A stretch of DNA of 64,000 bases. It comes from Zonotrichia leucophrys gambelii. Taxonomy: Eukaryota; Chordata; Aves; Passeriformes; Passerellidae. Both the position numbers and the translations under genes were made by a program. Of this stretch, positions 63,412-64,000 are shown in pieces (the first letter of the stretch is position 1; the number at the start of each line of letters is the position of its first letter). Where the stretch lies: positions 95,651,235-95,715,234 of the forward strand of contig NC_088172.1 of the NCBI RefSeq assembly GCF_028769735.1. Reading direction: 5' to 3'. The notes under the pieces were generated by a model that made no database searches, was not told the origin of the DNA, and saw only the letters and a list, made by a program, of their open reading frames with translations.

Positions 63412-64000
63412 TTGAAACCTAGCCATTTTATTTTCTGACCTTTGAATATAAAAAAGGAGATAAACAAATAAATTATATCGTACCAAGATTTGCAACATTT
63501 TCTGTCTACAATTAATGAAAACACCTTTATCTGTGAGATTCTGGCATTTCTTTCTTCAGTTTCCATGACTTCTAAGGTAAAAAGAACTAATAATTAAGAA
63601 AATATAGAAAATTATACTTAGAACTTTCCTGATTTCAGAGTAAGTTGTGTGTAATTACTGGACAAGCACTTCTCCTTCCTCCAGTCAAAGTCATTCTAGT
63701 TTTTATTCCTATGTCTCTGTGTGTACATATATATATATGAGAGAGATTTTTGTTATTTTATTCACAAAAAAATAACCATGAAAATAACCGAGAATCCTGA
63801 AAAATAATTTTGCAAAAAGAGGTCATATATTTAAACATTAATTTAAGATTAGTAACTATTTAACACTCTCAATTCCTACCCAACTAGTAAAATGGTCAAA
63901 AAATAAGTTATAATTTAAAATATAATTTGTAAAGCTATACTCCTACAAATACAACAATTAGGTAATATTTTCCACATATCTTGAAGTTAGATCTGTTGAA
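63412..64000. other. AT-rich unique sequence
   Basis: A short TA run followed by GA units at about 63726-63747. Nothing else recognised. Confidence 0.4.

Overview
The window looks like nuclear DNA from a bird, most likely a songbird. It is AT-rich by eye, and I could support no protein-coding exon, rRNA or tRNA gene. The avian call rests on many decayed CR1 LINE pieces, most with the typical CR1 3' terminus. It also rests on solo LTRs of a type I associate with songbird endogenous retroviruses, and on one copy of a widespread avian ERVL-type LTR. Family assignments are from memory, not from a database search. The bulk reads as intergenic or intronic sequence; no flanking gene can be named.

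Layout: (1) 0-8 kb holds a solo LTR (349-752), a CR1 3' end split by a second solo LTR (4066-4449), and an unexplained 73-bp direct repeat (6602-6674 and 7683-7755). (2) 8-23 kb is mostly unique sequence with short tandem repeats and an AT-rich block around 19.0-19.3 kb that contains a perfect 22-bp-arm palindrome. (3) 23-33 kb is the richest in repeats: a CR1 reverse-transcriptase fossil, a third solo LTR, a CR1 with an internal deletion, a further CR1 3' region, poly-A and TA tracts and small CR1 tips. (4) 35-41 kb has CR1 pieces plus two more solo LTRs of different families (37644-38242 and 40000-40571). (5) 44-52 kb has a perfect AAGG microsatellite, a fourth LTR of the first group and two CR1 tips. 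(6) 52-64 kb is mostly unique sequence with short hairpins and small tandem duplications.

The six LTRs are the best-supported features. Each has a direct repeat at its edges: 6 bp for five of them (ERVK-like) and 5 bp for one (ERVL-like). None keeps an internal retroviral region, so they read as solo LTRs. The open frames in the window are short, mostly overlap on opposite strands, and match no protein family I recognise; several are translations of CR1, LTR or microsatellite DNA. I found no new biological system. The items most worth checking are the 73-bp duplication, the AT palindrome, the switchable hairpin near 63.1 kb, the unusual TG...TA LTR ends, and a few unique stretches that could be conserved non-coding elements.
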